A stretch of DNA of 64,000 nucleotides from Bacillus sp. DTU_2020_1000418_1_SI_GHA_SEK_038 (GTDB lineage Bacteria > Bacillota > Bacilli > Bacillales > Cytobacillaceae). Positions 19,085 to 29,155 of this stretch are shown piece after piece. Within the stretch, counting starts at the first letter, position 1; each line of letters starts with the position of its first letter. Location: the NCBI RefSeq assembly GCF_032341175.1, contig NZ_CP135435.1, positions 3,906,001 to 3,970,000 on the forward strand. Direction: 5' to 3'. The notes below the pieces were generated by a model. The model was not told where the DNA came from. It did not search any database and saw only the letters and a list, made by a program, of their open reading frames with translations. The position numbers were made by a program, and so were the translations under genes.

Positions 19085-19436
19085 CCCATCTTCCTTTCTA
19101 TTCGCTACACACTAAGGGTGATCAATTCCGCTTATGGGAAGGCGAATCCTTTCGCTTTTTTTACAACTTTTTTTAAAATATTGACGCCTTTTTGAATGAT
19201 TTGGGATGTCTTAATAATTCAATATATGACCAAGGTGGACGGGTTATGAGAATTTTATGAGAGATAGGGTTTTAGCGGATCTAATTATGCTTCATGATGC
19301 AGTTTCGGACTCGGTATGTTTGATAGCCTTATTGCACATTTTTGAGGACTATCGGAAAAATCACGGAAAACTTAGAACACGGATTCAAATCAACGCAAAA
19401 AAGGAAGAAGCCAATGGCCCCTTCCTCCGTAAATTC
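19085..19436. other. Intergenic region ctpB-ftsX
   Basis: About 350 bp without a supported gene. It holds the ftsX terminator (19396-19426) and, presumably, the ctpB promoter, which I could not place with confidence. Confidence 0.6.
19396..19426 (-). terminator. ftsEX terminator
   Basis: The minus-strand stem AGGAAG/CTTCCT around GGGGCCATTGGCTT is followed by TTTTTTG, 11 bp after the ftsX stop codon. Confidence 0.75.
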
Positions 19437-20330
19437 CTATACTTTTAAAAACTTTCTAACAGACATCATACTGCCCCAAATTCCAATCAATGCGCCCATG
19501 AGGAGCAGTAAACCAGAAACTTGGTAGACAAACGGGTTAAAAGCGAGAATCTCGATAAAATTCCCTTTAAGCTTCGGTGCAAGGAAATCATAGAGATAAT
19601 AGTAGGATGTCGTAACGAGAACGATAGGCATAATGGCCCCAATGATACCAAGCCATAAGCCCTCCAAGAAGAATGGCCATCTGATAAAAGCATTGGTGGC
19701 CCCTACTAATCTCATAATCTCAATTTCTCTTCTTCTAGCGACAATAGTAATTTTGATCGTATTCGAAATTAGGAACATGGCCGTAAACAATAATCCTACG
19801 ATGAGAACGACCCCAACATTACGGCTGGATTTGATGAAGGAGAAGAGCTTTTCAATCTTCCCTTGGCCATAATTAACCTTTGCCGCATATTCCATTTTTT
19901 CAATCTTTTTCGCGACCATCATCGTGTCAGCAGGTTTCTTTGTTTTAACAACAAAGACATCATTTAACGGGTTGTCCTGTTCAAACAGCTTGTAGGCTTC
20001 CCCTTCTTCTCCAAAGCTTTCAATCAGATTATCAAGCTCCTGATCTTTCGGAGAATAAACTACAGATTTCACCTCTGAAATTTTTTCAATCTTTTGCCCT
20101 AATATCTTCTGATCCTCTTCATTGGCGGCCACATCGATATGGACGCGGATTTCCACTTGCTCCTCAAGATCTGTTGCCACTTTATTTAAATTCATCATGA
20201 TAACGAAGAAAACACCGACCAAAATAAGCGTGACCGTTACAGCACTGGCAGAGGCAAAGGTCATCCAGCCGTTTCTCGCAAGACTCTTTAAGCTCTCTCT
20301 TAGATGACGGCGTAGAGTTCTAGCTTTCAT
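19437..20330 (-). CDS. ftsX: Cell-division ABC-transporter-like permease FtsX
   Basis: FtsX with FtsE forms a membrane complex that controls peptidoglycan hydrolases (CwlO in Bacillus). The 297 residues have one N-terminal membrane helix (about 22-45), an extracellular domain (about 50-165), and three C-terminal helices. Start choice: the ATG at 20330 is 9 nt after AGAGGTG; ATG 20336 is only 3 nt from it. The chosen start gives the family length. It overlaps the end of ftsE by 11 nt, implying translational coupling. Confidence 0.95.
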   Translation of the reverse strand: MKARTLRRHLRESLKSLARNGWMTFASASAVTVTLILVGVFFVIMMNLNKVATDLEEQVEIRVHIDVAANEEDQKILGQKIEKISEVKSVVYSPKDQELDNLIESFGEEGEAYKLFEQDNPLNDVFVVKTKKPADTMMVAKKIEKMEYAAKVNYGQGKIEKLFSFIKSSRNVGVVLIVGLLFTAMFLISNTIKITIVARRREIEIMRLVGATNAFIRWPFFLEGLWLGIIGAIMPIVLVTTSYYYLYDFLAPKLKGNFIEILAFNPFVYQVSGLLLLMGALIGIWGSMMSVRKFLKV

Positions 20331-21006
20331 AGCCATAATCACCTCTCTGCTGGTCACGAACAATCTTTCCGCCCTCAATGGCGATTACGCGGTGCTTAAT
20401 TGTATTCACGATTTCCTTATTATGTGTTGCCATCACGACAGTCGTGCCCCTTGTATTAATTTCGTCAAAGATATTCATGATTTCCCATGATGTGTCAGGG
20501 TCAAGGTTTCCCGTTGGCTCGTCAGCGATCACAACCTTAGGGGCATTGACGATGGAACGCGCAATTGACACACGCTGCTGCTCCCCTCCGGACAATTCAG
20601 TTGGCAGCATCCGGGCTTTATGCTTTAAATTCACAAGCTCTAGCGTTTCCATAACCTGTTTCTTAATATACTTAGGCTGTTCCTCTGTCACTTCAAGCGC
20701 GAATGCGACATTCTCATAAACAGATAGAGTTGGCAGCAGCTTGAAGTCCTGGAATACAACCCCAATATTACGGCGTAGGAGAGGGACCTTATTCGCCTTT
20801 AACTTCCCAAGGTTTACGCCATTTATTGTAATGGTTCCGCTCGTAGGCTTCTCTTCTCTATACATCATTTTGATAAAAGTTGATTTCCCGGCACCGCTCG
20901 GACCTACAACATACACAAACTCACCTGGCTTGATATGTACATCAATCCCATTTGCGGCAACTACCCCATTTGGGTACTTTTTATATACATCTTGCATTTC
21001 TATCAT
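20320..21006 (-). CDS. ftsE: Cell-division ATP-binding protein FtsE
   Basis: This 228-residue ABC ATPase partners with FtsX. Walker A GPSGAGKST is at residues 35-43, the signature LSGGEQQRVSIARS near 138, and Walker B VVIADEPTGNLD follows; ATHN is the switch histidine. Length and synteny (upstream of ftsX and ctpB) fit FtsE rather than another ABC ATPase. Expression together with ftsX is expected because the coding regions overlap. Confidence 0.97.
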   Translation of the reverse strand: MIEMQDVYKKYPNGVVAANGIDVHIKPGEFVYVVGPSGAGKSTFIKMMYREEKPTSGTITINGVNLGKLKANKVPLLRRNIGVVFQDFKLLPTLSVYENVAFALEVTEEQPKYIKKQVMETLELVNLKHKARMLPTELSGGEQQRVSIARSIVNAPKVVIADEPTGNLDPDTSWEIMNIFDEINTRGTTVVMATHNKEIVNTIKHRVIAIEGGKIVRDQQRGDYGYES

Positions 21007-21220
21007 TTACATCACCTAATATTTTCATAAAGTTTCGATTGAGTGGCCGCTCACTTTGGGCCTTTATCAAACAACATTCGTTAAAATTCGACAGCAAAAA
21101 AACGTAAAACAAGACACCTCATTCATTCATACTTTTTTATTATAACATCATAGGTTGTCTAATTACCTTGAAAAATTATTACATTTTCTTTTCATAGTGT
21201 AATAAGTGGGTTAAGAGGGA

Positions 21221-21256
21221 AATAAAAAACGCTCTGTCATCAAAAACAGAACGTTT
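21221..21256 (-). terminator. Terminator of cccB
   Basis: The minus-strand stem AACGTTCTG/CAGAGCGTT is followed by TTTTATTT just beyond the cccB stop codon. Confidence 0.8.
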
Positions 21257-21268
21257 CTCTCGTATATT

Positions 21269-21622
21269 TTACTTTTTAGCAGCTAACCATTCTGAAACCT
21301 GTGCTGCTTCATCGCCTTTAAGAAGACCTGCAGGCATTGCACCTTGTCCATTCGCAATGATACCTTCAATTTCTTCCTTAGTGAAGTGAGCCCCAGCATC
21401 AGAAAGTTTAGGACCTACAGTACCTTCAAGGTTAGCACCATGACAGCTTGAACATTTTTGATCATATAGCTTTTGAGCATCTCCTGCTCCAGCAGTTGTT
21501 GTTTCACCGCCGTTTGTCGTGCCTGTATCCTTCTCATCAGCCGCATTGTCGTCACCGCCGCCACAAGCAGCAAGAACTAGGGATGTACCCATTAATAATG
21601 CAAGAAGTTTCTTTTTCACCAC
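21269..21622 (-). CDS. cccB: Lipoprotein cytochrome c-551
   Basis: This small membrane-anchored c-type cytochrome acts in electron transfer on the outer face of the membrane. Its 117 residues begin with a lipoprotein signal ending in the lipobox LAAC (Cys20). A low-complexity Gly/Thr/Asp linker runs to about residue 48. The single haem-attachment motif CSSCH is near 56-60, and the probable axial Met lies in GQGAMPAG. Two consecutive GTG codons can start it, following GAGGGGG. The location next to ftsEX matches B. subtilis cccB. Confidence 0.93.
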   Translation of the reverse strand: MVKKKLLALLMGTSLVLAACGGGDDNAADEKDTGTTNGGETTTAGAGDAQKLYDQKCSSCHGANLEGTVGPKLSDAGAHFTKEEIEGIIANGQGAMPAGLLKGDEAAQVSEWLAAKK

Positions 21623-21673
21623 AATATCCCCCTCTGGTAAAATTACATACTACAGCTATATTATACCAACATC

Positions 21674-22540
21674 TTACACCCGTTTGAAACCCTCCCCAAG
21701 AACCTCAGAGGCGTCAGAAACCACGACAAATGCAGTCGGGTCAATGGTTTTGACCAATTGTTTCAACTTTGTGAATTCTGTCTGATCGACAACACACATT
21801 AGAATTGGGCGTTCATTATCGGTATAACCACCATATGCTGTTAGTTTTGTCACACCTCTATCAATTTTATTCAGGATTCCTTCACGAACTTCATTTTCTT
21901 TTTCCGTAATAATTAACGTCATCTTTGAACGTTTCATCCCAATTTGAATAATATCAATCGTCTTACTCGTCACATAGAGTGCCAACAGCGCATAAAGCCC
22001 TCTTTCAATATCAAACACAATCGCTGCAGTCAGCACAATTAACCCGTCAATAATCGCAACACATGTCCCCAATGTCAGGCCTGTATATTTATTAATAATT
22101 TGTGCAGCCAGATCTGTTCCGCCAGTTGATGCCTTTCCTCTAAAAACAATACCTAGCCCAAGCCCCACTCCAATCCCGCCAAATAGCGAGGCTAATAACG
22201 GATCATTCGTCCACGGCTCAAACCCCTTTGTCAAAAAAACGACAAACGGCAGAAAAATCGTCCCCACTAGCGTTTTTGCCCCAAATTGCTTTCCAAGAAT
22301 CACAATACCGGCAATAAAGAGCGGTATATTAAATGCCCACTGTACGTACGCCGGCTCCCAGCCCACAACTGCCGCCAAAATCGTACTAATCCCGCTTACC
22401 CCGCCAGACGCAACCTGATTCGGAAGCAAAAACACATTAAACGTAATCGCTATGATTGCGGCGCCGATAAGTATATTTAGGTATTCCTGCATGGTTTCCC
22501 ATAGTGTGTTATGTGAAAAATCTCGTCTCGCTTGTCTCAT
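21674..22540 (-). CDS. yvjA: YitT/DUF2179-family membrane protein (YvjA-like)
   Basis: The 288 residues comprise five or six membrane helices (about 18-205) and a C-terminal cytoplasmic DUF2179 domain (about 220-285; GVTKLTAYGGYT and IDPTAFVVVSDASEVLGEGF). This is the YitT family; the motif NVFLLPNQVASGGVSGIST near the N-terminus is diagnostic. The ligand or cargo is unknown. AAGGAG precedes the ATG by 7 nt. The position between cccB and prfB matches B. subtilis yvjA. Confidence 0.9.
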   Translation of the reverse strand: MRQARRDFSHNTLWETMQEYLNILIGAAIIAITFNVFLLPNQVASGGVSGISTILAAVVGWEPAYVQWAFNIPLFIAGIVILGKQFGAKTLVGTIFLPFVVFLTKGFEPWTNDPLLASLFGGIGVGLGLGIVFRGKASTGGTDLAAQIINKYTGLTLGTCVAIIDGLIVLTAAIVFDIERGLYALLALYVTSKTIDIIQIGMKRSKMTLIITEKENEVREGILNKIDRGVTKLTAYGGYTDNERPILMCVVDQTEFTKLKQLVKTIDPTAFVVVSDASEVLGEGFKRV

Positions 22541-22775
22541 AGGAAAACTCCTTTAGTAAAAAAATCAGAAATTCCAACTAATGCCGTCAGTGAGTATAGC
22601 ATGAGGTTATCGTTGTGTAAATGCCATTAGATTGCTGTTTTAACGCGGTAAAATGATCTAGGGGGGTTCTTTTATAATAGGTTGTGGATGATTGACTAAA
22701 ACTATGAATGATTAAAAGGCTAAAGGCCTTTTTACCTAATTCTGTGATATAATCACGAAAAGGAGGTGGACAAAG

Positions 22776-23012
22776 ATGGAGAAAATTCTTTATGAAATAT
22801 TAGATCAGCTAAAGGATCATTCTAAGAGATTTGATAAACTTGATCAGAGATTCGATGCCGTTGATGAAAGATTGGATACGATTGATCATAGACTTTTCAA
22901 GCTTGAGGAGATAGTTCAAAATAATGCTACAGAGTTTAGAAGCCATTTCAAGCATATCCATTCTAAATTGGATCAGCATGAAGATGCCATTCGAATTCTT
23001 TCTAACAATTAA
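22776..23012 (+). CDS. Small coiled-coil protein
   Basis: I do not know this 78-residue protein by name. Heptad repeats are obvious, with KFDKLDQRFDAVDERLDTIDHRLFKLEE-like spacing between residues 15 and 48 (FDKLDQRFDAVDERLDTID shown), so it should form a parallel or antiparallel coiled coil. A His-rich stretch (HFKHIHSKLDQH) follows. AAAGGAGGTGGAC gives an excellent ribosome-binding site 6 nt before the ATG, which supports a real gene. Similar short coiled-coil proteins are common in Bacillus genomes; no function is implied. Confidence 0.7.
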   Translation: MEKILYEILDQLKDHSKRFDKLDQRFDAVDERLDTIDHRLFKLEEIVQNNATEFRSHFKHIHSKLDQHEDAIRILSNN

Positions 23013-23137
23013 AAGATAACTCGGCTGACTTCTTAGTAAGAAAAAAGTACGCATTAACGAAATCGAAGGAAAGAATCCACGTTAAGTAATTTCCTCAATT
23101 ATCAACAAAGGCAAATGCCAAAATTCCAAATAAAACA

Positions 23138-23177
23138 AAAAAGGCCTTTGCTGATAGTAAAATCGAGCAAAGGCTTT
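23138..23177 (-). terminator. Terminator of prfB
   Basis: The minus-strand stem AGCCTTTGCT/AGCAAAGGCC is followed by TTTTTTGT, close to the prfB stop codon. Confidence 0.85.
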
Positions 23178-23183
23178 TATTTA

Positions 23184-24285
23184 TTAACTTAATTTTGACC
23201 TAAGGAAGGCATCAATAAATGAATCCAGCTCCCCGTCCATGACGGCTTGCACATTTCCAGATTCAGTGTTTGTCCGGTGATCCTTTACCATTGAATAGGG
23301 ATGGAATACGTAAGAACGAATCTGGCTTCCCCAGCCGATTTCCTTTTGCTCCCCGCGAATATCGGCCATTTGCTGCTCCTGCTCTTCAATTTTCTTCTGG
23401 TAGAGCTTCGCTTGAAGCATTTTCATAGCACGCTCACGGTTTTTAATCTGTGAACGCTCTGTTTGACACGTCACAACGACTCCTGTTGGAATATGCGTGA
23501 TCCTTACCGCCGAGTCTGTTGTATTGACGTGCTGACCGCCAGCTCCGCTTGACCGGTACGTATCAATCTTCAAATCCTCGGTACGAATGTCGATATCAAT
23601 CTCATCATTAAATTCCGGCATAACCTCACATGAAACAAAGGAAGTATGACGACGGCCTGATGAATCAAATGGCGAAATACGGACTAAACGGTGCACCCCT
23701 TTTTCCGCCTTTAAATAGCCGTATGCATTGTGGCCTTTAATACCCAAGGTTACACTTTTGATCCCGGCCTCGTCTCCTGGCAGGTAGTCAAGTGTCTCAA
23801 CCTTAAAGCCTTTCTTCTCAGCCCATCTCGTATACATGCGAAGCAGCATGGAACCCCAATCTTGTGATTCCGTTCCGCCCGCACCTGGATGCAGCTCAAG
23901 AATGGCATTATTTTTATCATATGGTTCGCTAAGAAGAAGCTGCAACTCAAACTCATTGAAGCGTTTAGACATTTCATTCAACTCCGCCTCAAGCTCTTGC
24001 CGAAGCTCCTGGTCATCCTCTTCCTTAACGAGCTCATACGTTAACTCCAGGTTTTCATACGTTTCATTCAAATCATACAGCTCATGGACCTGATCCTTCA
24101 ATCCATTAAGCTCCCCAATCACCACTTGAGCCTGCTGCTGATCATCCCAGAAACCAGGCTGAAGCATCGTATCATCAAGCTCTGCAATTCGTGCCTCTTT
24201 GTTTTCTAAGTCAAAGAGACCCCCTAAAGTCCGCCAATCGCTTAGCTGCTTTTTCTAACTCATGTCGAATATCTGCTAATTCCAA
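23184..24285 (-). CDS. prfB: Peptide chain release factor 2, with programmed +1 frameshift
   Basis: RF2 terminates translation at UGA and UAA. The gene is in two frames. From the TTG at 24285 (5 nt after GAGGTGA) 24 codons run to CTT, followed by an in-frame TGA at 24211-24213. Shifting +1 at CTT-TGA-C reads Leu-Asp and continues to 23184, giving 366 residues, the family length. A Shine-Dalgarno-like AGGGGG (24220-24225) lies at the stimulatory distance. The catalytic GGQ is in SGAGGQHVN and the specificity loop SPF in RISPFDSSG. The autoregulation is well established for this family. Confidence 0.97.
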
Positions 24286-24421
24286 TTTCGTCACCTCATA
24301 TTAGTATTTTTAATTTTATTTTTGGATTTGTTAAAAACAATTTTGATTTGTAAACTGCCAAATGCGCATATGTTCTCGAGTGTTTAGCCACGAATAAATC
24401 CGTTCACATGCATACATATAT

Positions 24422-25075
24422 CTCACTATGAAGAGTTCATAACAATCGTTTTGGCGGTTCCTCATGCTAAACGCTCACTATGAAGGGTTCATAGCACTCG
24501 TTTTGGCGGTTCCTCTTGCAAAACCCTCACTATGAAGGGTTCATGACAATCGTTTTGGCGGTTCCTCATGCTAAACGCTCACTATGAAGGGTTCATAGCA
24601 CTCGTTTGGGTGATTCCTCATGCTAAACGCTCACTATGAAGAGTTCATAACAATCGTTTTGGCGGTCACTCTTGCAAAACGCTCAATATGAAGAGTTCAT
24701 AGCACTCGTTTTGGCGGTTTCTCATGCTAAACGCTCACTATGAAGAGTTCATAACAATCGTTTTGGCGGTTCCACATGCAAAACGCTCACTATGAAGGGT
24801 TCATAGCACTCGTTTTGGCGGTCCCTCATGCTAAACGCTCACTATGAAGGGTTCATAGCACTCGTTCTGGCGGTCGCTCATGCAAAACACTCACTATGAA
24901 GGGTTCATAGCTCTCGTTTTGGCGGTTTCTCATGCTAAACGCTCAATATGAAGAGTTCATGGCACTCGTTTAGGCGGTTCCCCATACAAAACGCTCACCA
25001 TGAAGAGTTCATAACAATCGTTTTGGCGATCCCCCATGCAAAACGCTCAATATGAAGAGTTCATGACACTCATAA
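24422..25075. repeat. 52-bp minisatellite between prfB and secA
   Basis: Twelve complete copies and one partial copy of a 52-bp unit run head to tail with no change in period. Unit starts fall at 24422, 24474, 24526, 24578, 24630, 24682, 24734, 24786, 24838, 24890, 24942, 24994 and 25046. The core is CTCACTATGAAGRGTTCATA, then a CACTCGTTTTGGCGGT block and TGCTAAACG. Copies differ at a few sites, and for the first eight copies AACAATCG/AGCACTCG variants alternate. There are no spacers, so it is not a CRISPR array. The unit is not a multiple of three and no long frame crosses it. It fills most of the 970-bp gap between the prfB and secA genes; the rest of the gap is AT-rich with only the secA terminator. 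Confidence 0.97.
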
Positions 25076-25182
25076 AACAACAATCACTTATTTAGCCCTT
25101 ATTTTAAAAAACATGATACTTATTATACTGTTTCCAATTAAAAATTTCACACCTATTTTATTAAAATTGCCTTTAATAGGCT

Positions 25183-25236
25183 AAAAAAACCGCAAGAAGG
25201 CCGGCATAGCTGTTCTGAACGGCTCGCCGGCCCTTA
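25183..25236 (-). terminator. Terminator of secA
   Basis: The minus-strand stem GGGCCGGC/GCCGGCCT lies just after the secA stop codon. A T7 tract occurs 9 nt past the stem rather than immediately after it. Confidence 0.65.
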
Positions 25237-25255
25237 TTAGTTCTTCTGTGGACAG

Positions 25256-27769
25256 TTATGCATTAACCCCACAGCAGTTTTTATATTTTTTGCCGCTTCC
25301 GCAAATACATGGATCATTTCGGCCTACACTAATTTGCTTAACCACTGGCTTTTTCTTTACCTTCTCGCCATCTTCTTTAGGGTTTACAGCCTGCCCCTTT
25401 GCTACCTCTTGGCGCTCAAGGTTATTACGAATTTCAGCTTTCATGATGTATTTCGCAACATCCTCTTCAATCGCAGCAATCATGTGCTCAAACATCGCAA
25501 AGCCTTCATGCTGGTATTCTCTTAATGGATCAATTTGACCATACGCGCGAAGGTGAATTCCTTGACGAAGCTGATCCATCGCATCAATATGATCAATCCA
25601 TTTTGAATCTACTGCACGGAGTACGATAACTTTTTCGAATTCACGCATTTGCTCTGGCTGTAGGATTTCTTCTTTTTCATCATAGCGTCCTTTTACTTTT
25701 GTAAAAATCGCATCCACGATTTCATCCGATTCCTTGCCGCGAAGGTCGTTAACCGTGATATCTCCTTCATGCAGAAGGTTTCCATTCACATAATCGATCA
25801 GACCTTGGTAGTTCCAATCTTCATCGTCCCCAGAGTTAGGAGCAAAAGCTTCCACATTACGTTCAAGGGAAGTCATGATCATTTTCTCAACGATCTCACG
25901 AAGATTTTCTGATTCCAACACTTCATTACGCTGCGTGTAAAGAATTTCTCGTTGCTGACGAAGGACATCATCATAGGAAAGTAGCTGCTTACGAGCATCA
26001 AAGTTATTGCCTTCCACTCGCTTCTGCGCAGATTCAACCGCTTTAGAAACCATTTTACTCTGAATTGGCTGTGAATCGTCCATGCCAAGACGCTCCATCA
26101 TCGACTTCATATTGTCAGAGCCGAAGCGGCGCATAAGCTCATCTTCCATGGAAAGGTAAAATTGCGTAACCCCCGGGTCACCCTGACGGCCAGAACGTCC
26201 GCGGAGCTGGTTATCAATCCGACGGCTCTCATGGCGTTCCGTTCCGATTACAGCTAAGCCGCCCAATTCTTTTACACCTTCACCAAGCTTGATGTCTGTA
26301 CCACGACCTGCCATGTTTGTCGCAATCGTAACAGAACCCTGTTCACCCGCATTGGCAATAATTTCAGCCTCACGTCCATGGTTTTTCGCGTTCAATACGT
26401 TATGGCGAATGCCCTTTTTCGTCAAATATTTCGAAATCACTTCGGATGTTTCAATCGCAACTGTACCAACAAGAACAGGCTGTCCTTTTTTATAGCGCTC
26501 AGCAATATCCTCCACAACCGCACGGAATTTCCCATCGATCGATGAATAAATCAAATCGGCACGGTCATCACGAGCAATCGGACGGTTTGTCGGAATCACA
26601 ATAACATTCATATTGTAAATATTGCGGAATTCCTCTTCCTCTGTTTTCGCTGTACCCGTCATCCCAGCAAGCTTCTCATACATACGGAAGTAGTTCTGGA
26701 AGGTAATCGTTGCAAGCGTCATGCTTTCATTTTGAATTTCGAGACCTTCTTTTGCCTCGATAGCCTGGTGAAGCCCGTCACTATAGCGGCGCCCCTTCAT
26801 CAAACGGCCAGTAAATTGGTCAACAATCACAATTTCGCCTTCTTGAACGACATAATCCACATCAAGATGCATGCTCGAATGAGCTTTTAGCGCCTGTGTA
26901 ATATGATGATTTAAGGTTACATGACTGATATCAAACAGGTTTTCAATGCCAAAAGCACGCTCAGCCTTCGTCATCCCTTCTTCTGTCAGCTGAACCCCTT
27001 TTGTCTTTTCATCAAACGTATAGTCCTCATCTTTTTTCAGCGTACGTACGAAAGCATTCGCCTGAATATAGAGGGCCGCTGACTTTTGCGCAGTACCGGA
27101 AATAATTAACGGCGTACGGGCTTCATCGATTAAAATCGAGTCAACCTCGTCAATGACCGCATAATAAAGCGGACGCTGAACCTTTTGCTCTTTGTAAAGA
27201 ACCATATTGTCACGAAGATAATCGAAGCCGAGCTCGTTATTCGTGCTATACGTAATGTCAGCAGCATATGCAGCCTGCTTCTCTTCCTTTGTCAGGCCAT
27301 TTAAATTCAATCCTACTGTAAGCCCTAAAAATTCATACAGCTGGCCCATTTCGTTCGCATCACGGCTCGCCAAATATTCGTTTACCGTTACAACATGAAC
27401 CCCTTTGCCTGATAAGGCATTCAAATACACCGGCAACGTAGCGGTTAAAGTTTTACCTTCCCCCGTCTTCATCTCGGAAATATTCCCATCATGCAGAGAT
27501 GCTCCCCCCATGATTTGAACAGGGTACGGATACAAGCCAAGAACACGGCGCGCTCCTTCTCTTACAACCGCAAACGCTTCTACAAGCAAATTATCCAATG
27601 ACTCGCCTTTTTGGTAGCGGGCTTTAAATTCATCCGTTTTCCCGCGGAGCTCATCATCTGAAAGCTTTTCCATATCTGCAGCATAAGCCTCTACTTGTTC
27701 GGCTATTTTCGTCAGGCGTTTTAGTTCGCGTTTATTTTGATCAAACACTTTATTTAAAATTCCAAGCAT
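25256..27769 (-). CDS. secA: Preprotein translocase ATPase SecA
   Basis: SecA drives post-translational secretion through SecYEG. The 837 residues match Bacillus SecA. Walker A is EMKTGEGKT near residues 99-107, followed by the DEAD-like [13 protein letters not shown]. Helicase motifs include [12 protein letters not shown] and [20 protein letters not shown] (shown in part). The C-terminal zinc-binding tail [14 protein letters not shown] at about 820-833 binds SecB-like partners or lipid. It is followed by prfB after the minisatellite region, keeping the Bacillus order. Confidence 0.98.
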   Translation of the reverse strand: MLGILNKVFDQNKRELKRLTKIAEQVEAYAADMEKLSDDELRGKTDEFKARYQKGESLDNLLVEAFAVVREGARRVLGLYPYPVQIMGGASLHDGNISEMKTGEGKTLTATLPVYLNALSGKGVHVVTVNEYLASRDANEMGQLYEFLGLTVGLNLNGLTKEEKQAAYAADITYSTNNELGFDYLRDNMVLYKEQKVQRPLYYAVIDEVDSILIDEARTPLIISGTAQKSAALYIQANAFVRTLKKDEDYTFDEKTKGVQLTEEGMTKAERAFGIENLFDISHVTLNHHITQALKAHSSMHLDVDYVVQEGEIVIVDQFTGRLMKGRRYSDGLHQAIEAKEGLEIQNESMTLATITFQNYFRMYEKLAGMTGTAKTEEEEFRNIYNMNVIVIPTNRPIARDDRADLIYSSIDGKFRAVVEDIAERYKKGQPVLVGTVAIETSEVISKYLTKKGIRHNVLNAKNHGREAEIIANAGEQGSVTIATNMAGRGTDIKLGEGVKELGGLAVIGTERHESRRIDNQLRGRSGRQGDPGVTQFYLSMEDELMRRFGSDNMKSMMERLGMDDSQPIQSKMVSKAVESAQKRVEGNNFDARKQLLSYDDVLRQQREILYTQRNEVLESENLREIVEKMIMTSLERNVEAFAPNSGDDEDWNYQGLIDYVNGNLLHEGDITVNDLRGKESDEIVDAIFTKVKGRYDEKEEILQPEQMREFEKVIVLRAVDSKWIDHIDAMDQLRQGIHLRAYGQIDPLREYQHEGFAMFEHMIAAIEEDVAKYIMKAEIRNNLERQEVAKGQAVNPKEDGEKVKKKPVVKQISVGRNDPCICGSGKKYKNCCGVNA

Positions 27770-28022
27770 TAAAAACGCTCCTTTATATTGGATATGAGAG
27801 GAAATGTGAAAGCCTTTAGAACCCTAATAATTTTCAATCTACATAAATCTCAGCTTATCGTTCTCTCTAGCTTTAAAAAAAGATTCGCTCCTAATCGGCT
27901 GAATCCTCCCATGAAATCGTATATTTATACCTATTAATATTAACACTTTCACTGGGGAGTGACAACTTATGGGGGGGAGGGCGGTGTTGTTTGATTGTCT
28001 GTAATTGTAAATATGGAGTAAG

Positions 28023-28247
28023 CTTCCTGGTTTTTATGCTATTCGCGGAAAAGTGGAAGGATTGAGTGGGTTGTTTCCTGTTTTTAAAATATTCATTTAA
28101 AAAGTGGAGACAAAGGGCGGTTTGTTTCCTAATTTTAAAAGTTTCCATAAAAAGATGGAAACATCGGCCCTTTAGTTTTCCGATTTTAATATTATTCGTT
28201 AAAAAGTGGAAACATTGAGTGATTTGTTTCCTTATAGAATTGGAAGC
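28023..28247. repeat. Diverged 51-bp tandem repeat upstream of secA
   Basis: Four copies of a 51-bp unit begin at 28023, 28074, 28125 and 28176, with a partial fifth at 28227. The shared frame is TTTCCT...TTTTAA..ATTC..TAAAAAGTGGAAAC followed by a GAGTG.TTTG end. Identity between copies is moderate. On the minus strand the 17-codon unit produces a spurious 85-codon reading frame (27891-28148). It lies in the 510-bp gap between secA and the DUF1028 gene; I see no promoter I would defend. Confidence 0.85.
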
Positions 28248-28257
28248 AATCTATAGC

Positions 28258-28290
28258 AGAAAAAATAGCGGAATCACTCCCGCTATTTTC
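28258..28290 (-). terminator. Terminator of the ggt-DUF1028 operon
   Basis: The minus-strand stem AAAATAGCGG/CCGCTATTTT overlaps the stop codon region and is followed by TTC. Confidence 0.7.
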
Positions 28291-29128
28291 CTTGCTTCTT
28301 CATATACTTCAAAACATCCAAATCAATTTTTCCCGTAGCCTGCTCCCGGGCTTCAAAGTTTTCCGTATGAATATAAGTGGTCAAAGCTTTAAAAAGCTGT
28401 TCATCATCATGCTTAGCATCCAGATATTGCAAACGGACCAATTCCTGTGCAACAGTTTCCTTCACTTCCCCCTCAACATCCACAATATTCTCCGCTTTGG
28501 CTGGAGAGAAGTAAAGCTGTTGAAGCTGGTAAATGCGGATAAGCTCCTTAATCGGCTCCGGATGATCATCAACCCGAAGATCAATGTACCGATCATTAAA
28601 TCCGCCATAGCCTCCCTTATCTTTTACAACAAGCAGTGCCGCAGATTGCTGGCCCCGGCTATCCCCACCTGCTGACTGTCCGGCATCAAGTGCCGCAAGC
28701 AGCCGTTCAGCCAATGTACCTTCCGTGCTCTGAAAGGTGTCTGCCATCGCCTGCACCGTTTTTTCATCAACCAAAATATTTCCCTGTGCCGCAAAATGAG
28801 GACCTGTGACTCCCCCAGCCCAGTCATAACAGCCTTTTCCCGTAAAGGTTGCCGCATTCCCCTCTGCATCAATGATTCCAACCTGGCGCAAACCCTTTTG
28901 CGGATCCTCTTCCGTAATGATGTCCATTACCTCCTGTGCTGTTTTCCCTTCAGCAAATAATTCAAGTGCCCTCGGGCCATAGGAAGTATTCGCATACGAT
29001 TGAGTGGCTACCGCGCCAACCCCGGCTTTGGCAAACGGCACAACAGCCCCTACACCAAGAAACTTAGACTGAACAGCAATTCCCCACTCCTTCTCCTTTG
29101 GATCAAAACCGACAATTGAAAACGTCAC
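28283..29128 (-). CDS. DUF1028 family protein
   Basis: The 281 residues start with TFSIVGFDPKEKEWGIAVQS, diagnostic of DUF1028, predicted to have an Ntn-hydrolase-like fold. The region AVATQSYANTSYGPRALEL and the block GQSAGGDSRGQQSAALLV are also conserved in the family. A C-terminal extension of about 70 residues resembles a helical peptidoglycan-binding-like add-on seen in some members. It starts at GTG after GAGGGGG. It lies 27 bp downstream of a gamma-glutamyltransferase gene, so the two probably work on related peptides or amides; the reaction is unknown. Confidence 0.85.
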   Translation of the reverse strand: MTFSIVGFDPKEKEWGIAVQSKFLGVGAVVPFAKAGVGAVATQSYANTSYGPRALELFAEGKTAQEVMDIITEEDPQKGLRQVGIIDAEGNAATFTGKGCYDWAGGVTGPHFAAQGNILVDEKTVQAMADTFQSTEGTLAERLLAALDAGQSAGGDSRGQQSAALLVVKDKGGYGGFNDRYIDLRVDDHPEPIKELIRIYQLQQLYFSPAKAENIVDVEGEVKETVAQELVRLQYLDAKHDDEQLFKALTTYIHTENFEAREQATGKIDLDVLKYMKKQGK

Positions 29129-29155
29129 TGAAATGCCCCCTCTTTTTAAAAATAT

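Noticed and set aside
24167..24213. prfB as a shorter gene starting at the ATG at 24167
   Set aside because: The upstream 24 codons, the SD-like AGGGGG and the CTT-TGA-C slip site restore the full RF2 length.
24422..25075. CRISPR array
   Set aside because: The repeats are contiguous 52-bp units without unique spacers and no cas genes are near; it is a minisatellite.
27891..28148. 85-codon minus-strand reading frame
   Set aside because: It is a by-product of the 51-bp (17-codon) tandem repeat, with no ribosome-binding site.
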